Positions 61,960-64,000 of a stretch of DNA of 64,000 bases are shown one piece after another; position 1 is the first letter of the stretch, and each line of letters begins with the position of its first letter. The position numbers and the translations under genes were made by a program. Below the pieces are notes generated by a model, which saw nothing but the letters and a program-made list of their open reading frames with translations, was not told the origin of the DNA and did no database searches. The DNA comes from Alisma plantago-aquatica (Eukaryota; Streptophyta; Magnoliopsida; Alismatales; Alismataceae): NCBI GenBank assembly GCA_963693085.1, contig OY856411.1:112411267-112475266 (forward strand). Reading direction: 5' to 3'.

Positions 61960-62430
61960 CACTACTACAGAACTGACCTTTGGTGTTGGTTATTTAAGGC
62001 CTTTGGCAACGGTTAAAAAGTGACACCTATGTGGGTGACACTAAAAGGTGAACCCTTAGGCCTCGGTATGAAAACTGACGCCAAAAACCTGCACGCCACC
62101 CAAAATGTGCCAGCAGGGGCACTATAGGCATCGATTATTAGTAGAGAAACTGACACTAGAACCCTTCATGCCACAAAAAGGGTGCCAACAGGGGCACTAT
62201 AGGCGTCGGTTATTAGTAGGGAATTCGACGCCCAAACCCTTCGCTCCACAAAAGGGCGCCTTCTAAAACACAATAGGCGTTAGTTTCTTAGTAATAACTG
62301 ATGCCATATAACCTGCCACCACGGCCGTGTTGTCTGGCCACGTTAGACGGCAGTTTTTTTCTATTAACCGACACTGTAAGCCTTTGTTGTCGGTTTTTGA
62401 CTAATAACCGACACCTATGTTTTGAATTTT
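61960..62430 (-). repeat. CACTA 2 terminus and subterminal palindromic repeats
   Basis: About six units with spacing near 60-85 bp. Each has a GGCGTCGGTTATTAGTA-like half and an AACTGACGCC-like half (near 62040, 62088, 62200, 62270, 62345, 62390). They are separated by GCCACC..GTGCCAGCAGGGGCACTATA. GC content is higher than around it. Confidence 0.8.
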
Positions 62431-62614
62431 TTTTCTTATCAGTTTGCAGGCCTGCTGTGGCTGGTCACAAGATAAAGAAACCTACAGTTCAGTGGAACTG
62501 AACTGCAGGTTTACAACATCCATTGATATCAGCCAACAACATGCCACAAACCTGCAAATCTAACAAGATTCATTTTCATACATTTAGCAACCTGCAGTTC
62601 CATTCAATTTTCAC
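62431..62614. other. Non-coding link in CACTA 2
   Basis: Short repeats CCTGCAG/ACTGCAG appear several times (TACAGTTCAGTGGAACTG forms an inverted repeat near 62482-62506). No gene. Confidence 0.5.
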
Positions 62615-62880
62615 ACATGTAGAAACATTCACACACATGTAGAAACATTCATGTACCAACATGTAGTTTCTTTCATTTTCACATTCACACATGTAGAAAC
62701 ATTTAGACACATGTAGAAACATTCATGTAGCAACCTGCAGTTCCTTTCATTTTCACATTTACACATGCACATGTAGAAACATTCATGTAGCAACATGCAG
62801 TTCCATTCATTTTCACAATCACACATGTATAAATATTCAGATACATGTACAAACATTTAGACATGTAGAAATGTTCACAC
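62615..62880. repeat. Minisatellite, core CACATGTAGAAACATTCA
   Basis: About ten copies of an 18-20 bp unit, in a higher-order unit of roughly 75-80 bp that also includes CAACNTGCAGTTCCTTTCATTTTCACA. Frames across it are repeat-driven and not genes. Confidence 0.85.
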
Positions 62881-62904
62881 ATATGACAATTCAGAAAAAT
62901 TCAT

Positions 62905-63882
62905 TTACAAAATATCATTCTTTAGTCATTATCTCTATCAACATCCCAATTATATTTTAAAACCCCCACTACTTGTATGGCTTTTGCCCATTCTTCTCTT
63001 ACATCATTTAATTCTTCCGCCGATAGGAAGCATGTACATCTGATAAGGCCTTACCTGTAGTGGGGTCAGTTTTAAACACATGCAAAGAGAATGATGTATA
63101 AGATAATGATGTATATATATAATTAATAATATATAAATAAGATTGATATATTTCATATTATCTAATGAGACTATATATAATACCTCAGGTATGGTATTGA
63201 TATCCACTGCGACATATTTGATAATGATGTGCATAAATCGTATCACATAGTATGCACATGCCCAACCATTGTCTTGTGTAGCACACTATAAATTTAAACA
63301 TACAAAATATTAAAAAATACAACTAAGCACAATTCACATAAATAATATATACATTGGAGTCGGGAACTTACTTCCACATTCTCCCAAATTATTGGCTGGT
63401 TCTTTTTTCTGGGGACCTATCCCCCAGCCTTTTTGAACTCATGTAAACCCCTACATGTTAATGTAACACAGTAAATTACATAATTAAATAGTAATGTAAT
63501 AACATATGTTGATGGATATAAAAAATGAAATATTTGTCACCTAAATAATGTCATTTTCATTGCATGTCCATATTTTGGATTCAATTTAGTCCCCTTAGGA
63601 TCTAGATAATAGACAGTGAACGTCCCGGGGACAATAACTAGTAACTCCCAATGCGTACCCCTAGAGGTAAAAAAGTTAGAAATTAATAACTTGAAATCCA
63701 CAATAAAAATGTAATTTTCTTAAGTCCAAATTATAAGCATAGTAAACTTACTCCACATTGAATGGAGCTATTATCACTGTCTTCTTATTTTGACCAAAAT
63801 TTGTAAAAGCATCACAGCAGTATTGTTGAACTGACGTAGGGTCTTTAGCTACTAGACTAATCAAAGATGGAATCAAAAAATC
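62905..63882 (-). pseudogene. Ulp1-like (C48) cysteine peptidase gene of CACTA 2, C-terminal exons
   Basis: Ulp1 family proteases cleave SUMO-like conjugates; plant CACTA and Mutator elements often carry one of unknown role. Exons on the minus strand: 63752-63882 (LIPSLISLVAKDPTSVQQY, TVIIAPFNVE); 63541-63660 (THWELLVIVPG and VYYLDPKGT, containing the catalytic His and Asp); about 63372-63455 (QPIIWENVE); 63184-63285 (CATQDNGWACAYYVIRFM, with the oxyanion Gln and catalytic Cys); and about 62905-63020 (SAEELNDVREEWAKAIQ, the usual end). Donors GTAAGT at 63751 and GTGACA at 63540 fit. One in-frame TAG at 63417-63419 in the third exon would stop it, unless that exon border differs. N-terminal exons lie beyond the window. 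Without the TAG the triad is complete. Confidence 0.75.
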
Positions 63883-64000
63883 CTACATGTTCAAATGAAT
63901 AATATGCACATATCTTGTCTAAGTAGCTACAAAACATGTATTACATATGCATTAATATATAAGAAACCAGATCATCAGATCCTACACAAGGTATATGGAT

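Larger units (their letters stand above)
61960..64000 (-). mobile_element. CACTA transposon 2, 3' portion, nested in CACTA 1
   Basis: The terminus CACTACTACAGAACTG faces right. It is followed by dense subterminal repeats, a minisatellite and a minus-strand Ulp1-like gene reading toward the terminus, which makes 61960 the 3' end. The rest lies beyond the right edge. The terminal and subterminal sequences differ from those of CACTA 1, so it is another family. ATA (61957-61959) would be the 3 bp target duplication. Confidence 0.8.

Noticed and set aside
61960..61975. Taking this terminus as the right end of CACTA 1
   Set aside because: A right end must read ..TAGTG on the plus strand; this reads CACTA and its sequence differs from the 48643 terminus.
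62629..62856. 75-codon Cys-rich minus-strand frame (CFYMC repeats)
   Set aside because: Translation of the CACATGTAGAAACATTCA minisatellite.

Overview
The window looks like transposon-dominated, AT-rich nuclear DNA from a flowering plant. Almost everything that can be recognised is a plant transposable element: Ty1/copia LTR retrotransposons with tRNA-iMet type primer sites, chromovirus-like Ty3/gypsy pieces, L1-type LINE fragments and En/Spm (CACTA) DNA transposons. Introns with plant-style GT..AG borders occur inside the CACTA genes. No complete host gene, rRNA, tRNA or CRISPR array was found. The species cannot be named from the sequence.

Layout. 1-2480: minus-strand end of a SIRE-like copia element (gag pseudogene, primer site, 5' LTR). 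2481-7180: non-coding DNA that reads like gypsy LTR. 7181-8764 and 18597-21362: two halves of an older element split by a complete non-coding retroelement at 8765-18596 (two 3.23 kb LTRs, primer site, polypurine tract, near-perfect 5 bp target duplication). 21363-22936: a second copy, plus strand, of the same LTR family as 929-2480, with primer site and first codons of gag. These are broken at 23015 by a minus-strand Angela/BARE-like copia element (23015 to about 28190; LTR 2154 bp, decayed pol). 29131-29625: 5'-truncated LINE tail. 33100-33900: gypsy gag remnant. 35150-36996: start of an Ale-like copia element.

36997-43110 is the youngest element: a SIRE-like non-autonomous retrotransposon. 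Its LTRs differ by about 18 substitutions in roughly 1470 bp, and it has one intact 303-codon gag-derived ORF and no pol. Its right LTR lacks the last bases and abuts a decayed minus-strand Ale-like copia (43111-46820). A LINE ORF1 fragment (48267-48642) is cut by a CACTA terminus at 48643. That CACTA element carries a GC-richer leader exon, a probable 5.6 kb intron, an intact ORF with a B3-like pattern (54768-55244), a decayed TNP2 transposase (55633-59193) and a decayed Transposase_24/TNPA-like gene (59687-61935). At 61960 a second CACTA element begins, apparently inside an intron of the first one's TNPA gene. Its subterminal repeats, a minisatellite and a minus-strand Ulp1-like protease gene run to the window end.

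Most notable: (i) arrays of short hairpins built on a TCGGTCGA core in the LTRs of two distinct SIRE-like families; (ii) the pol-less element whose ORF has two CCHC knuckles around a coiled coil; (iii) a B3-like ORF inside a CACTA transposon; (iv) the nested CACTA pair. Family names rest on recalled motif patterns; no database search was possible.
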